From Mangrovivirga cuniculi (GTDB lineage Bacteria; Bacteroidota; Bacteroidia; Cytophagales; Cyclobacteriaceae): 64,000 nucleotides of DNA. The position numbers and the translations under genes were made by a program. A model generated the notes under the pieces. The model was not told the origin of the DNA and did not search any database. It worked only from the letters and a program-made list of their open reading frames with translations. The stretch is taken from positions 4,466,001 to 4,530,000 of the forward strand of contig NZ_CP028923.1 in NCBI RefSeq assembly GCF_005166025.1. Direction: 5' to 3'. Below are positions 37,182-45,326 of this stretch, piece after piece. Every line of letters starts with the position of its first letter. The first letter of the stretch is position 1.

Positions 37182-38273
37182 TTATTTAACAACGTTATTA
37201 CCGGCTTTATTCATCACGATATTCTGATGATCAATAGATTCCTGGTGAATAATTTTCAAATATGCTTTCATGAATTTCTCTGAAAGGCCGTGAATCCCTC
37301 CTTTCACTAATGATTTCTCAATAATTTCCTCCCATCTGTTTGGTTGCAGGATCGTTATTCCCTCATCATTTTTCACATGGCCGATCTCTTCAGAAGTTTT
37401 CATTCGGTCACCTAAAAGCTTCATGATATCTTCATCAATCATATCTATGCGGCTACGCAATACATCTAATTTTTCTCTGAATGAAGCATCTTCAACAGAA
37501 GTACTCCTCACTACAAGATCTGATAGTAACTGATCTAAAACCGATGGTGTAACCTGCTGATCCTTGTCACTTAAAGCCACTTCAGGGTTAATATGTGATT
37601 CAATCATCAAACCATCCATATTCAAATCAAGAGCCTTTTGAGAAACAGCTTGAAGCAAATCGCGGTTTCCACAAATATGGCTCGGATCACAGACCATTGG
37701 CATATCCGGAAATCTGCGTTTCATTTCAACTGCCAATTGCCATTTAGGTTCGTTTCGGTATTTCACCTTTTGATGCTGGGCGAATCCACGATGGATCAAA
37801 CCGATTTTTGTAATTCCGGCTCCCTGTAAACGTTCGATTGCTCCGGTCCACAATTGGATATCAGGATTAAGCGGGTTTTTCACAAATACAGTCGCGTCGG
37901 TTCCTCTTAAAGCATCCGCGATTTCCTGCACAGAAAATGGATTCACAGTAGTTCGAGCACCGATCCACATTACATCTACATCGTGTTTTAATGCATCAAA
38001 TACATGACTGAATTTGGCTACCTCTGCAGAGATGGGAAGACCGGTTTCTTCTTTAGCTTTTTTCATCCATCCTAGAGCTTCTACACCTACACCTTCAAAG
38101 CTTCCTGGTCTTGTTCGTGGTTTCCATATTCCAGCGCGTAGAATATCCACCTTACCAGTATCTGCAAGTTCCTTTGCCGTGGATAATAATTGTTCTTCGC
38201 TCTCAGCACTACATGGCCCTGAAATTACTACCGGCCTTTTCTGTTTAAATAATTCAATTACGTTCGTTTTCAT
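37182..38273 (-). CDS. DAHP synthase fused to type II chorismate mutase
   Basis: Bifunctional entry enzyme of aromatic amino-acid synthesis. Residues 1-~260 form the KDO8P-type DAHP synthase (VVISGPCSAES, LRAGIWKPRTRPGSFEG, VMWIGARTTVNPF, MVCDPSHICGNRDLL), which condenses phosphoenolpyruvate with erythrose 4-phosphate. Residues ~265-350 are an AroQ-type chorismate mutase (LRSRIDMIDEDIMKLLGDRMKTSEEIGHVK), which converts chorismate to prephenate. This fusion is common in Bacteroidota and allows feedback by prephenate. The gene has a long leader containing a terminator, so attenuation is likely. Confidence 0.92.
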   Translation of the reverse strand: MKTNVIELFKQKRPVVISGPCSAESEEQLLSTAKELADTGKVDILRAGIWKPRTRPGSFEGVGVEALGWMKKAKEETGLPISAEVAKFSHVFDALKHDVDVMWIGARTTVNPFSVQEIADALRGTDATVFVKNPLNPDIQLWTGAIERLQGAGITKIGLIHRGFAQHQKVKYRNEPKWQLAVEMKRRFPDMPMVCDPSHICGNRDLLQAVSQKALDLNMDGLMIESHINPEVALSDKDQQVTPSVLDQLLSDLVVRSTSVEDASFREKLDVLRSRIDMIDEDIMKLLGDRMKTSEEIGHVKNDEGITILQPNRWEEIIEKSLVKGGIHGLSEKFMKAYLKIIHQESIDHQNIVMNKAGNNVVK

Positions 38274-38307
38274 TGGAATGACTTTTTTATTAAAAATTTT
38301 GAGACAT

Positions 38308-38376
38308 AAAAAAAGCCTCCCGGAATTGGGAGGCTCTGTTAATACATTTATAAACTAAAACATACTATGGCCTCCC
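38308..38376 (-). promoter_or_regulatory. Candidate attenuator in the DAHP synthase leader
   Basis: On the minus strand the leader carries GGGAGGC (38376-38370), GCCTCCC (38334-38328) and GGGAGGC (38321-38315), then seven T. Segments 2 and 3 form a terminator with a 7-bp GC-rich stem. Segments 1 and 2 can form the competing antiterminator with equal strength. Between segments 1 and 2 lies a minimal reading frame ATG TTT TAG (38363-38355), Met-Phe-stop, which could sense phenylalanine charging. The geometry is clear; the sensing mechanism is inference. Confidence 0.65.
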
Positions 38377-38442
38377 TTTTATTCTATAATAAAAGAAAAA
38401 GAAGTAACCAATATATGCTGCTCTGTTCGTAATCATTTGACA

Positions 38443-38475
38443 CTAAGATAAAGTAAAATATTATTAACCATCAAA
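38443..38475 (-). promoter_or_regulatory. Probable promoter of the DAHP synthase leader
   Basis: TTTG (38475-38472), a 21-bp spacer and TATCTTAG (38450-38443) approximate the Bacteroidota -33/-7 pattern, with one mismatch in the -7 box. The leader would begin about 60 bases before the first attenuator segment. Confidence 0.42.
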
Positions 38476-38573
38476 CAATTTCTAATATTTTTATCAAAAT
38501 TTTAAATTACAAGGCAAAACACTATGTTTTTGATTACTAAACACCCTTATTTTTAAACGAACGGTTGTTTGGA

Positions 38574-39186
38574 TTACTCTAAAATCACCTCATCGGTGGT
38601 GGAGCTCAAAGTTTTTGAGCTGGTTTCAATTTCAATCGTAAATACATGTTTCGAAGCCTCTCCAGGAGCCTTTGTAATATATAATGTAAGTGGATCCTTT
38701 TGAAAATTATCTAAGAAATAGGCATTGTTAAGATTATCAGCTGAAAATGGAATTCTTTCAGAACCGATATCCAACATATTAAATAAACCCACAAGATTAG
38801 TCCCCGCCGGATACTCGCTATTAAAATCATTATCTGAAGTAATGACAACACTTTTTACAGAATCCATCAAAGAATAACTTACTAATGGGGAGCAAGCATA
38901 AGCAGTGGTTGAAAATAAGCCATAAGAAGTAGCCTCTGATAAAAAATTCACATTTAAGTCCAGGCTTTGCATAAGAACAAATTCATATACTGCATCTAAT
39001 GTATCGGTATCCTGATATTGCTCAAATCCAGCTCCTGTTGCCTTCTGAATAGAAGAATTAGAAATCATTAATGCTTACCTGCAAAGTACCTCCTTCATCA
39101 CCTTTACACTCATCACAAGAAGGAATACCAAAAATAAAAAATGACATTACGGAAATTTTAAGGATTATAGTTTTAAAATGTCTCAT
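38574..39186 (-). pseudogene. Lipoprotein, frameshifted
   Basis: A lipoprotein of about 204 residues if restored. The N-terminal frame from ATG 39186 gives MRHFKTIILK, a hydrophobic core and a lipobox-like IPSC, then ends at the stop 39060-39058 after TLQVSINDF. The second frame picks up at 39068 with ISNSSIQKATGAGFEQY and runs to 38574 through ACSPLVSYSLMDSVKSVVITSDNDF. Each frame is closed by a stop close to the junction, so the indel must lie within about 39058-39080. I do not recognise the family with confidence. Confidence 0.65.
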
Positions 39187-39327
39187 TCTAGTTGATAGTT
39201 TAATTAAAATTCCTTTAAAAGTAATTCAATTAAATTTAATGTTAAGATAAAACAAAGGTATTCCGTTTTCTGTATCCAGACCCTGTCAAAGTCAAAATTA
39301 TGGCTTAAATAAGCTATTTTCGCAGAT

Positions 39328-39390
39328 ATGACACCAAGGTGACATCTATATGTCGTCTAAAAGACTGATGTAACAGACTACTTTTACATC
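39328..39390. promoter_or_regulatory. Cluster of inverted repeats upstream of the HTH-beta-lactamase fusion gene
   Basis: Three dyads lie just before the start at 39398: ATGACACC-AA-GGTGACAT (39328-39345, one mismatch), GACAT-CTAT-ATGTC (39341-39354), and GATGTAA / TTACATC (39367-39373 and 39384-39390, 10-bp spacer). GACAT/ATGT half-sites recur. They could be operators for the XRE domain encoded by the gene itself. Confidence 0.4.
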
Positions 39391-39397
39391 AAACAAA

Positions 39398-41194
39398 ATG
39401 ATAAAAAAAATGACTAATTCATTATCCAAAAATTTAATCTACCAACGAAAACTTAAAGGGCTTACACAAAAAGAATTGTCTGACCGAACTAATATAACTG
39501 TAAGAACTATTCAGCGAATTGAAAAAGGAGAAACTGAACCTCATCTTCAAACTGTAAAATTACTAGCTGTTGCAATGGATATTGATGTGGACACTCTTTT
39601 GCCTCTTAATAACCCACGCGAAGAAGACATACAAAAAAAATGGCTACTCCTTCTTCATGCTACCCCTTTTTTAGGCTCCGTCATTCCACTATTTAACATC
39701 CTGGCTCCGGTATTTATCTGGATTCATAAAAGAGAAGACAACAAAATATATGATATTCATGGCCGTAAGGTATTAAACTTTCAATTGACAATGACACTGG
39801 TTTTTCTTTTCGCCCTTTCAGGAATGATGTTCATTGGACATTTAATTATGCAAGGCACTCCATTAATGATCTTTCTGTTTTTTGGCGTTTTAATTTATAC
39901 CTTCATAGTAATGTGTGTAAACATATACCTGGTCATCAAAGACAGAAAATGCTATTACCCCCTTTCAATCCCGTTTCTTTCTATTAAAAGAAAAGCGAAA
40001 AACAAAATGGCAACAATTGTCCTCATCGTTTCTTCATTCTTTTTTTCCTGTTCTTCGCACGCCCAAACTGTTAGCAGGCTTGATGGATCGCAAATTACTG
40101 TAGATTCTTTAGATCGAAAGATTAAACAATTGATGACTGATGCAAAAGTCACAGGAATGGCAATAACCATTTTTAATGATGGGAAATCAGTTTATAGCAA
40201 AGCCCATGGTTATCGAAATAAAAAGGAAAGCCTGATTTTAACTGATTCTTCTAATATCTATGGAGCCTCTTTAAGTAAAGCTGTTTTCTCTGTTATCGCT
40301 ATGAAGCTAGTGGAAGAAGGTTTTATTGATCTGGACACACCCTTAGAAAGCTATTTAGATAAAAAGATTTACGAATATGTCCCTCAAACCAGGTGGCACG
40401 ATGATTATTCAAACCTTAAAAATGACACTCTTTATCATAAAATCACTGCCAGAATGTGTTTAGCTCATACGAGCGGATTTCCCAATTGGCGCTTTTTCCT
40501 TCCTGATCAAAAACTAAAAGTTACCCAGGAGCCTGGTGAGGGTTATTTATACTCAGGTGAGGGGATGGTCTATCTTCAGGTTGTGTTGGAAAAACTAACA
40601 GGCAAAGGATTTGAAGAATTAGCTAGTGAAATAATATTCGAACCTCTTCAAATGACCAATAGTAGCTATGAATTTAAACCCTCTTTTGAAAAAAGCATGG
40701 CTTATGGACATAACAAAGATGAACAGCCTTATCAGAAAGATAAAGACAATGAGCCTCGTGCTCCAAGCACCCTTGAAACAACACTTGAAGATTACACCAA
40801 ATTCATGACGGCAGTTTTTCAACGTAAATTGATATCTGAAAATTCATGGCAGGAAATATTTAAACCGCAAGTAAGAATCAGAACTTTGAAACAGTTTGGC
40901 CCGCTTTCTAAACAAACTGGCTCATACAATGATGACATCAAATTGAGTTATGGACTTGGCTGGGGTATATTTTTTACTCCTTATGGTAAAGCTGCTTTCA
41001 AGGAAGGGCACGGTAGTGGGTTTATACACCATTCGGTGATATTTCCAGAAGCCGGTAAAGGAATACTGATAATGACCAATAGCGAAAATGGAAATAGTAT
41101 TTTCAAAGAACTGCTTGAGGCAACTTTAAAAGACACGTATACTCCCTGGGAATGGGAGAACTATATTCCTTTTGAACAAAAGGCAAGCAATTAA
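39398..41194 (+). CDS. XRE HTH - DUF4870-like membrane region - serine beta-lactamase-like fusion
   Basis: A 598-residue continuous frame. Residues 8-65 are an XRE helix-turn-helix (LKGLTQKELSDRTNITVRTIQRIEKGETEPHL). Residues 80-180 are a DUF4870-type membrane region (LHATPFLGSVIPLFNILAPVFIWIHK, HGRKVLNFQLT). Residues 206-222 are a further hydrophobic segment ending in FFFSCSSHAQ. From about 230 on is a class C beta-lactamase/DD-peptidase-like domain with S291-x-x-K294 (ASLSKAV), YSGEGMVYLQ and EGHGSGF in place of the KTG box. An internal ATG at 40007 could start a separate secreted protein. It could be a membrane-tethered regulator sensing beta-lactams or muropeptides, or two genes fused by an indel. 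Confidence 0.72.
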   Translation: MIKKMTNSLSKNLIYQRKLKGLTQKELSDRTNITVRTIQRIEKGETEPHLQTVKLLAVAMDIDVDTLLPLNNPREEDIQKKWLLLLHATPFLGSVIPLFNILAPVFIWIHKREDNKIYDIHGRKVLNFQLTMTLVFLFALSGMMFIGHLIMQGTPLMIFLFFGVLIYTFIVMCVNIYLVIKDRKCYYPLSIPFLSIKRKAKNKMATIVLIVSSFFFSCSSHAQTVSRLDGSQITVDSLDRKIKQLMTDAKVTGMAITIFNDGKSVYSKAHGYRNKKESLILTDSSNIYGASLSKAVFSVIAMKLVEEGFIDLDTPLESYLDKKIYEYVPQTRWHDDYSNLKNDTLYHKITARMCLAHTSGFPNWRFFLPDQKLKVTQEPGEGYLYSGEGMVYLQVVLEKLTGKGFEELASEIIFEPLQMTNSSYEFKPSFEKSMAYGHNKDEQPYQKDKDNEPRAPSTLETTLEDYTKFMTAVFQRKLISENSWQEIFKPQVRIRTLKQFGPLSKQTGSYNDDIKLSYGLGWGIFFTPYGKAAFKEGHGSGFIHHSVIFPEAGKGILIMTNSENGNSIFKELLEATLKDTYTPWEWENYIPFEQKASN

Positions 41195-41285
41195 TCGCAA
41201 GGTTGTGAATGCGTTTTTTTATATTGCCCCGATTATTGACATAATTAATTTTTAAGCTAATTGACAAGGGCATTGGCTGATAATA

Positions 41286-42752
41286 ATGAAAAGCGATAAA
41301 GCTCAAATACAGACTTTTTGGTTTACAATAATAAATTACCTCGGCACTGTAATCGGGATATTTTCTACCATTTTTATATATCCCTATTATAAAGATTTAT
41401 ACGGGAAGGTAGGGTTTATTGACAGTGCTGCTCAAATATTAATACCCATTCTGGTATTTGGAGGTAGCCATGCTATAATTCATTTTTACCCGACCCTTAC
41501 AAAAGACAATAAATCAAAACTTTTTAGCTTTAGCCTAAAAAATATACTCATCATCTCCCTTGGAATAGGTATTCTTATTCTTTTGGGAGATTTATTCATT
41601 GATAGTGGAAAATATAAATATATCTATTACTCTTTCCCAATTGCAATAGCTCTGGCTGCTCTGGAAGTATTTAAAAAGCAGGCTGCAACAATTCAAAAAA
41701 TTGCTATCCCAACTCTTTTTGAGAAAATCATCCCTAAAATCAGTCTTCTATTAATATTTATCCTGGTTATCATCGAGGTTTTCAATGAAACATCAGGTTT
41801 GATCTTTTTTATTATATCCTATTTATTGGTCTTCACTTTAAGTTCTTTATATGTATATAAAAAGTCTGACCTATCGATCAGATTTAATACTAAAGGGCTC
41901 TTTGAGCAAGTCGAAAGAAGGGAGTATTTTGTTTATGTATTTTATTCATTCCTTGTAAGCTGGGGATCTTTTCTTGCTTTCAGACTTGATGGATTGATGA
42001 TCCCGCTTTTTCTGGATTTTCAGGATAACGGTTCATATAAAATTGCAGTAAACCTGTCATCAGCGATTAGTGTTCCTGCAATTGGAATATTCACGATATA
42101 TGCTCCTAAAATTTCAGCATTAGTGAAGAACAATGATATTGATACATTAAATGTCAAATATACTGAAACGGCTAAGATTCTTTTTTTTATAGGTTTCATT
42201 ATGGTAGGCTGTATCATTATTGGGATCAAGCTCTTTTTTCAATTACTACCAAGTGGTAAAGAACTTATGGATTCAGCTTCGGTGATTTACATATTATCGA
42301 TTAATATGTTGATCAACATGGGGACTGGGTTGAATACCGAAATAATTACCTATTCAAAGTATTACAGATTCAATATTGTATCAGTTTTAAGTCTTGTAGT
42401 AGTAAATATAGCTTTAAATCTATATGTTTTGACACAAACAAGCTATGGTATCGTAGGAGTTGCTATTGCTTCACTGATTGCTGTAACATTATTTAATGCT
42501 GTAAAACTTATATTTATTTATAAGAAATTTAAAATTCTACCTTTTGATATCGGGTATCTAAAGCTCTTCTTATCATTAAACCTTATTTACCTGGTAGTAT
42601 ATCTAATTCCGGAATTCAATAATTTATGGATCACTCTGATTTTTAAAATTGGACTGGCAATTGGATTGTCACTTTTCGTTGTTTATCAGTTAAAATTAGT
42701 TCATGCCTATAATCAATGGGTCAATAAACTAATCAGCCGATTCTCTCAATAA
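41286..42752 (+). CDS. Oligosaccharide flippase (Wzx/MOP-type)
   Basis: A 488-residue polytopic membrane protein with about 12-14 hydrophobic segments. It opens TFWFTIINYLGTVIGIFSTIFIYPYYKDLYGKVGFIDSA-like, as in polysaccharide exporters of the MOP superfamily, and includes a central GGSHAIIHFYPTL-type block. It is expected to flip lipid-linked sugar units across the inner membrane. No glycosyltransferase cluster adjoins it, which is unusual for a Wzx. It lies upstream of the repeat cluster carrying the IS element. Confidence 0.78.
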   Translation: MKSDKAQIQTFWFTIINYLGTVIGIFSTIFIYPYYKDLYGKVGFIDSAAQILIPILVFGGSHAIIHFYPTLTKDNKSKLFSFSLKNILIISLGIGILILLGDLFIDSGKYKYIYYSFPIAIALAALEVFKKQAATIQKIAIPTLFEKIIPKISLLLIFILVIIEVFNETSGLIFFIISYLLVFTLSSLYVYKKSDLSIRFNTKGLFEQVERREYFVYVFYSFLVSWGSFLAFRLDGLMIPLFLDFQDNGSYKIAVNLSSAISVPAIGIFTIYAPKISALVKNNDIDTLNVKYTETAKILFFIGFIMVGCIIIGIKLFFQLLPSGKELMDSASVIYILSINMLINMGTGLNTEIITYSKYYRFNIVSVLSLVVVNIALNLYVLTQTSYGIVGVAIASLIAVTLFNAVKLIFIYKKFKILPFDIGYLKLFLSLNLIYLVVYLIPEFNNLWITLIFKIGLAIGLSLFVVYQLKLVHAYNQWVNKLISRFSQ

Positions 42753-42817
42753 ATAGCTCTGATTTATTCACATTTTAAGACCGTACCTTGGGCCTTGTAA
42801 ATCCGATGCCCTGGTTC

Positions 42818-42827
42818 GTGTCTCCAC
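42818..42827. repeat. Left target-site duplication of the IS element
   Basis: GTGTCTCCAC, repeated exactly at 44347-44356. The uninterrupted target survives in the related repeat at 44704 (CTGGTTCGTGTCTCCACGAA), which confirms a 10-bp duplication. Confidence 0.8.
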
Positions 42828-44346
42828 CATAGCCGTCAACCTAAGAGTAATTTCAGCCTGATTCATAGCCATGTAGTCATGGCTAAATTTTATTTTCCAT
42901 GATTTTTTTATTGCCATTATTACGGAATGGCTGACCGTTTTTGTTATTAACAATATCGCAATTAAACACTTGAATAGCAAGCAGTTAAATTAGTATTTCA
43001 GCTATTAATTTACTTCCTTTTTTATATTCTTTTTCGTGGTGTTTACGCGTTATTTTATTCAACTTCATCAGCCATTTATAAAAGGATTCCGGATCTTGAA
43101 GTAAGCTCAAATTTAAAGTGGTTGATCTATCTACCATAGTTCGTGTAAACTTATGAAGGCTAATCTCTTTTCGACTAGTTTCTTCGAATAACTTCAAAAT
43201 AGACCAGTTGAGCATTACCCATATAAACTTAATTAGAATTACGCACTCTAACCTGACTGCATTCATAGCATGGATCTTGTGTAATTGGAGAATACTTTTC
43301 CAGGTCTTGAAAATAAGTTCTATTTGCCAGCGAAGAGTATATAACTCATAAACACTTTTTGCTGAACATTTGTCTTTTTCGATGTTGGTTACAAATAGGT
43401 TTAATCCACTGCTTTCCTCTGCTAACTTACTTAAAGCTCCTCTTTTGGATCGTTTCTTCTTTATTCGAACTTGCCTTTGCTCTTCAGTAAGTAGATTGGC
43501 TATTAGTCTGACAGGCATTAAGATCTTACTCCCTAGAAAAATTTCAAGATCAAGATATTTTTCTTTTTGAGAAGTAAGTTTATTTCTGATGTCCTGAATG
43601 GTAAGTTTTTTTAATTCACCATCATGTTTGATAAACATTGACCATTGAGCTTTTGCTCTACTTACAAAGTATATATCTCGTTGACTTATCTCTTCTAAAA
43701 CCTTTGGAGAGTTGTATCCTAAGTCACGAAGTAGCAATGCATTGGGAGGTATTTGGTCTAGTTGTTTTCTACCAGCTGTCACATCAGAGTCTAAAGCAGA
43801 TCCTAAAGACAATTCTGTTACTTTTCCTCTTAGTAATTCATATTCGAGTTGTACCTGGGCTACCGCATCAGTTCCAGAACCACCATATCCAGGGAAAGAA
43901 TCAGCTAAGTTTTTAGTCACTCTAAACTCAGAACTATCCATTATTCGAATCTCACTAAATAAAGAACGAGAATAGATACTTTTCCGACTGATTTGTGAAG
44001 CAATCACTTCTTGTAGTAATTGAAGCAACATGGCTTTGGTCCTGTTGTTAAAACGCTTATCAAAGGCTTGCTTGGAAATACTCTTTGAAGTGTTGTATTC
44101 CATAGAAATACTGTAGTCACTGAGCGTTGGGCAACTTCTGGAGTTTGAGAAAAATACAGTGTTTAAAAAGGACTCTGGAGTTATCGTAGATGTCCGCTGC
44201 TTAAAACCTGTTTTTTTTTGCTATCGCTTCAAGTTGTTCGCTGGATACAAGCTTGTGAACATAATTAGAAAAATCCTTGATTCTTCTTGTTAAAAGTGTT
44301 TTTCGTTTGTTTTCCCATGCTTTTTTTGCTTAGGTTGACGGCTATG
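42828..44346. mobile_element. IS4-family insertion sequence (1519 bp)
   Basis: The element begins CATAGCCGTCAACCTAAG (42828-42845) and ends with its exact reverse complement (44329-44346), giving 18-bp perfect terminal inverted repeats. Ten-bp direct repeats GTGTCTCCAC flank it. It carries one DDE transposase gene on the minus strand, with the YREK signature of the IS4 family. The transposase frame is broken near its N-terminus, so the copy is probably immobile unless the indels are sequencing errors. Confidence 0.88.
42985..44318 (-). pseudogene. IS4-family transposase, N-terminus frameshifted
   Basis: The main frame (42985-44103, 372 residues from an internal ATG) holds the DDE core: Asp in IRIMDSSEF, Asp in LLRDLGYN and the YREK motif in YELYTLRWQIELIFKTWK. 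The N-terminus lies upstream in other frames: MGKQTKNTFNKK from ATG 44318, then IKDFSNYVHKLVSSEQLEAI, then GFKQRTSTITPESFLNTVFF, which joins the main frame. One break falls in a run of nine A (plus-strand T 44211-44219); eight A would restore AKKTGFKQR. Restored length is about 444 residues. Confidence 0.85.
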
Positions 44347-44356
44347 GTGTCTCCAC
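44347..44356. repeat. Right target-site duplication of the IS element
   Basis: GTGTCTCCAC, identical to 42818-42827. It is followed by GAAACAGATTAAAC as in the intact repeat copy near 44717. Confidence 0.8.
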
Positions 44357-44385
44357 GAAACAGATTAAACATTCAATTAAATTAA

Positions 44386-44494
44386 GGCAGGATTACCTAA
44401 CGGTGATCCTGGTCTGGGGCGGTGCTAATGAAAACCCACCCCCTATCGGGGGCTAGTTTTGTTGTTTATGCCAGTCAAGATCAAGCAAGCTTGG
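44386..44494. repeat. Long repeat copy A
   Basis: Direct-repeat copy shared with 44573-44683: GGCAGGATTACCTAACGGTG, GGGGCGGTGCTAATGAAAAC, the hairpin CCCCC-TATC-GGGGG, GTTTTGTTGTTTAT and CCAGTCAAGATCAAGCAAGC. It differs from copy B at only a few positions. Confidence 0.75.
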
Positions 44495-44572
44495 TATCAT
44501 ATAATATTGATCCATCATAATCTACTGCCCCTGGTTCAAGCGTCGCGCTTGGACCATTTATAATGATAAATT

Positions 44573-44683
44573 GGCAGGATTACCTAACGGTGATCCTGAG
44601 TTTTGGGGCGGTGCTAATGAAAACCCACCCCCTATCGGGGGCTAGTTTTGTTGTTTATACCAGTCAAGATCAAGCAAGCTTGG
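44573..44683. repeat. Long repeat copy B
   Basis: Nearly identical to copy A, with a small difference (CTGAGTTTTGGGG instead of CTGGTCTGGGG) and GTTTATACC instead of GTTTATGCC. It is followed by a TATTACTCCAATGATGCCCT spacer and an intact copy of the palindrome that the IS interrupted elsewhere. Confidence 0.75.
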
Positions 44684-45006
44684 CTTATTACTCCAATGAT
44701 GCCCTGGTTCGTGTCTCCACGAAACAGATTAAACAGCTTTTTTATTTATGGCAGGATTACCTAGCGGTGATCTTTAAGATAAAAGTAGCTTCAGTTTAAT
44801 AAAGCAATCCTATCATCCTTCCATCCTATTAATCCTAGCACTGACGATGCTAACGCATATCAGTATTTTCAATTCAGACATCTAGGATTACCTAACGGTG
44901 ACCAAAAAAACAGTAAAGAGAACGAAGAGCGAGTGTGGAGTCGATTTCGATGGATCATCTGTATTCTGGTTCAAGCGTCGCGCTTGGACCGTTTAGATGA
45001 TTATTT

Positions 45007-45120
45007 GGCAGGATTACCTAACGGTGATCCTGGTCTGGGGTCGGTGCTAATGAAAACCCATCCCGCTATCGCGGAATTGTTTTGTTGTTTATAACCTCCT
45101 AGCTCAAGCGAGCTTGGCTA
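45007..45120. repeat. Long repeat copy C, diverged with compensated hairpins
   Basis: Shares GGCAGGATTACCTAACGGTG, GGTGCTAATGAAAACCCA and TTTTGTTGTTTATA with copies A and B. The central hairpin is TCCCGC-TAT-GCGGAA instead of CCCCC/GGGGG, and the distal one is CTAGCTCAAGC/GAGCTTGGCTAG. The arms changed together while the flanks stayed, so the pairing seems to be maintained. Confidence 0.65.
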
Positions 45121-45136
45121 GTCTGCTATAAACAAC

Positions 45137-45164
45137 AAAACCCAGCACAAAAGTGCTGGGTTTT
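45137..45164 (-). terminator. Terminator of tRNA-Pro
   Basis: A 12-bp perfect stem AAAACCCAGCAC / GTGCTGGGTTTT with an AAAA loop, starting 7 bp after the tRNA 3' end on the minus strand. Its flanks (ATGAAAACCC and GTTTTGTTGTTTATA) are the same words that surround the hairpins of the neighbouring repeats. Confidence 0.82.
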
Positions 45165-45170
45165 CATTGT

Positions 45171-45244
45171 CGGGGTGGCAGGATTCGAACCTGCGACCTC
45201 CTCGTCCCAAACGAGGCGCGATAACCGGGCTACGCTACACCCCG
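45171..45244 (-). tRNA. tRNA-Pro (anticodon TGG)
   Basis: A 74-nt cloverleaf read on the minus strand. The acceptor arms CGGGGTG and CACCCCG pair perfectly. The anticodon stem CCTCG/CGAGG holds the loop TTTGGGA, giving anticodon TGG. The T arm has GCAGG-TTCGAAT-CCTGC. The CCA end is not encoded. A -7-type box TATATTTG lies 42 bp upstream (45293-45286) and a strong terminator follows. Confidence 0.96.
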
Positions 45245-45285
45245 AAAATTTTTTAATCTACCCTTTTGGTATCTTTAACGGGGTG

Positions 45286-45293
45286 CAAATATA
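45286..45293 (-). promoter_or_regulatory. -7 box of the tRNA-Pro promoter
   Basis: TATATTTG on the minus strand is an exact match to TAnnTTTG and identical to the box before the SAM riboswitch. No clear -33 TTTG is visible upstream. Confidence 0.45.
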
Positions 45294-45326
45294 GGATGTT
45301 TATTTTTTTTCGCACGCCTTATTTAA

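Larger units (their letters stand above)
42780..45165. repeat. Cluster of palindromic repeat modules next to tRNA-Pro, split by an IS element
   Basis: Non-coding DNA made from recurring short palindromes. The module GGCAGGATTACCTAACGGTG recurs at 44386, 44573, 45007 and, in shorter or altered form, at 44750 and 44884. CTGGTTCAAGCGTCGCGCTT followed by GGACC occurs at 44531-44555 and 44966-44990. CCTGGTTCGTGTCTCCACGA occurs at 44704 and, interrupted by the IS, at 42810-42827 plus 44347 onward. Flanks AATGAAAACCCA and TTTTGTTGTTTAT bracket a hairpin in each long copy and also in the tRNA-Pro terminator. No reading frame here is credible. Confidence 0.72.

Noticed and set aside
44563-44799. Open frame of 78 codons inside the repeat cluster
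   Set aside because: It is made entirely of palindromic repeat modules, and equivalent frames in other copies are closed. No protein-like pattern.
44386-45116. CRISPR-like array
   Set aside because: Repeats are long, irregularly spaced, palindromic and diverged, without uniform spacers or cas genes.
45171-45244. tRNA-Pro as attachment site of an integrated element
   Set aside because: No integrase and no duplicated tRNA 3' end; the similar words nearby come from the terminator flanks and not from the tRNA gene end.
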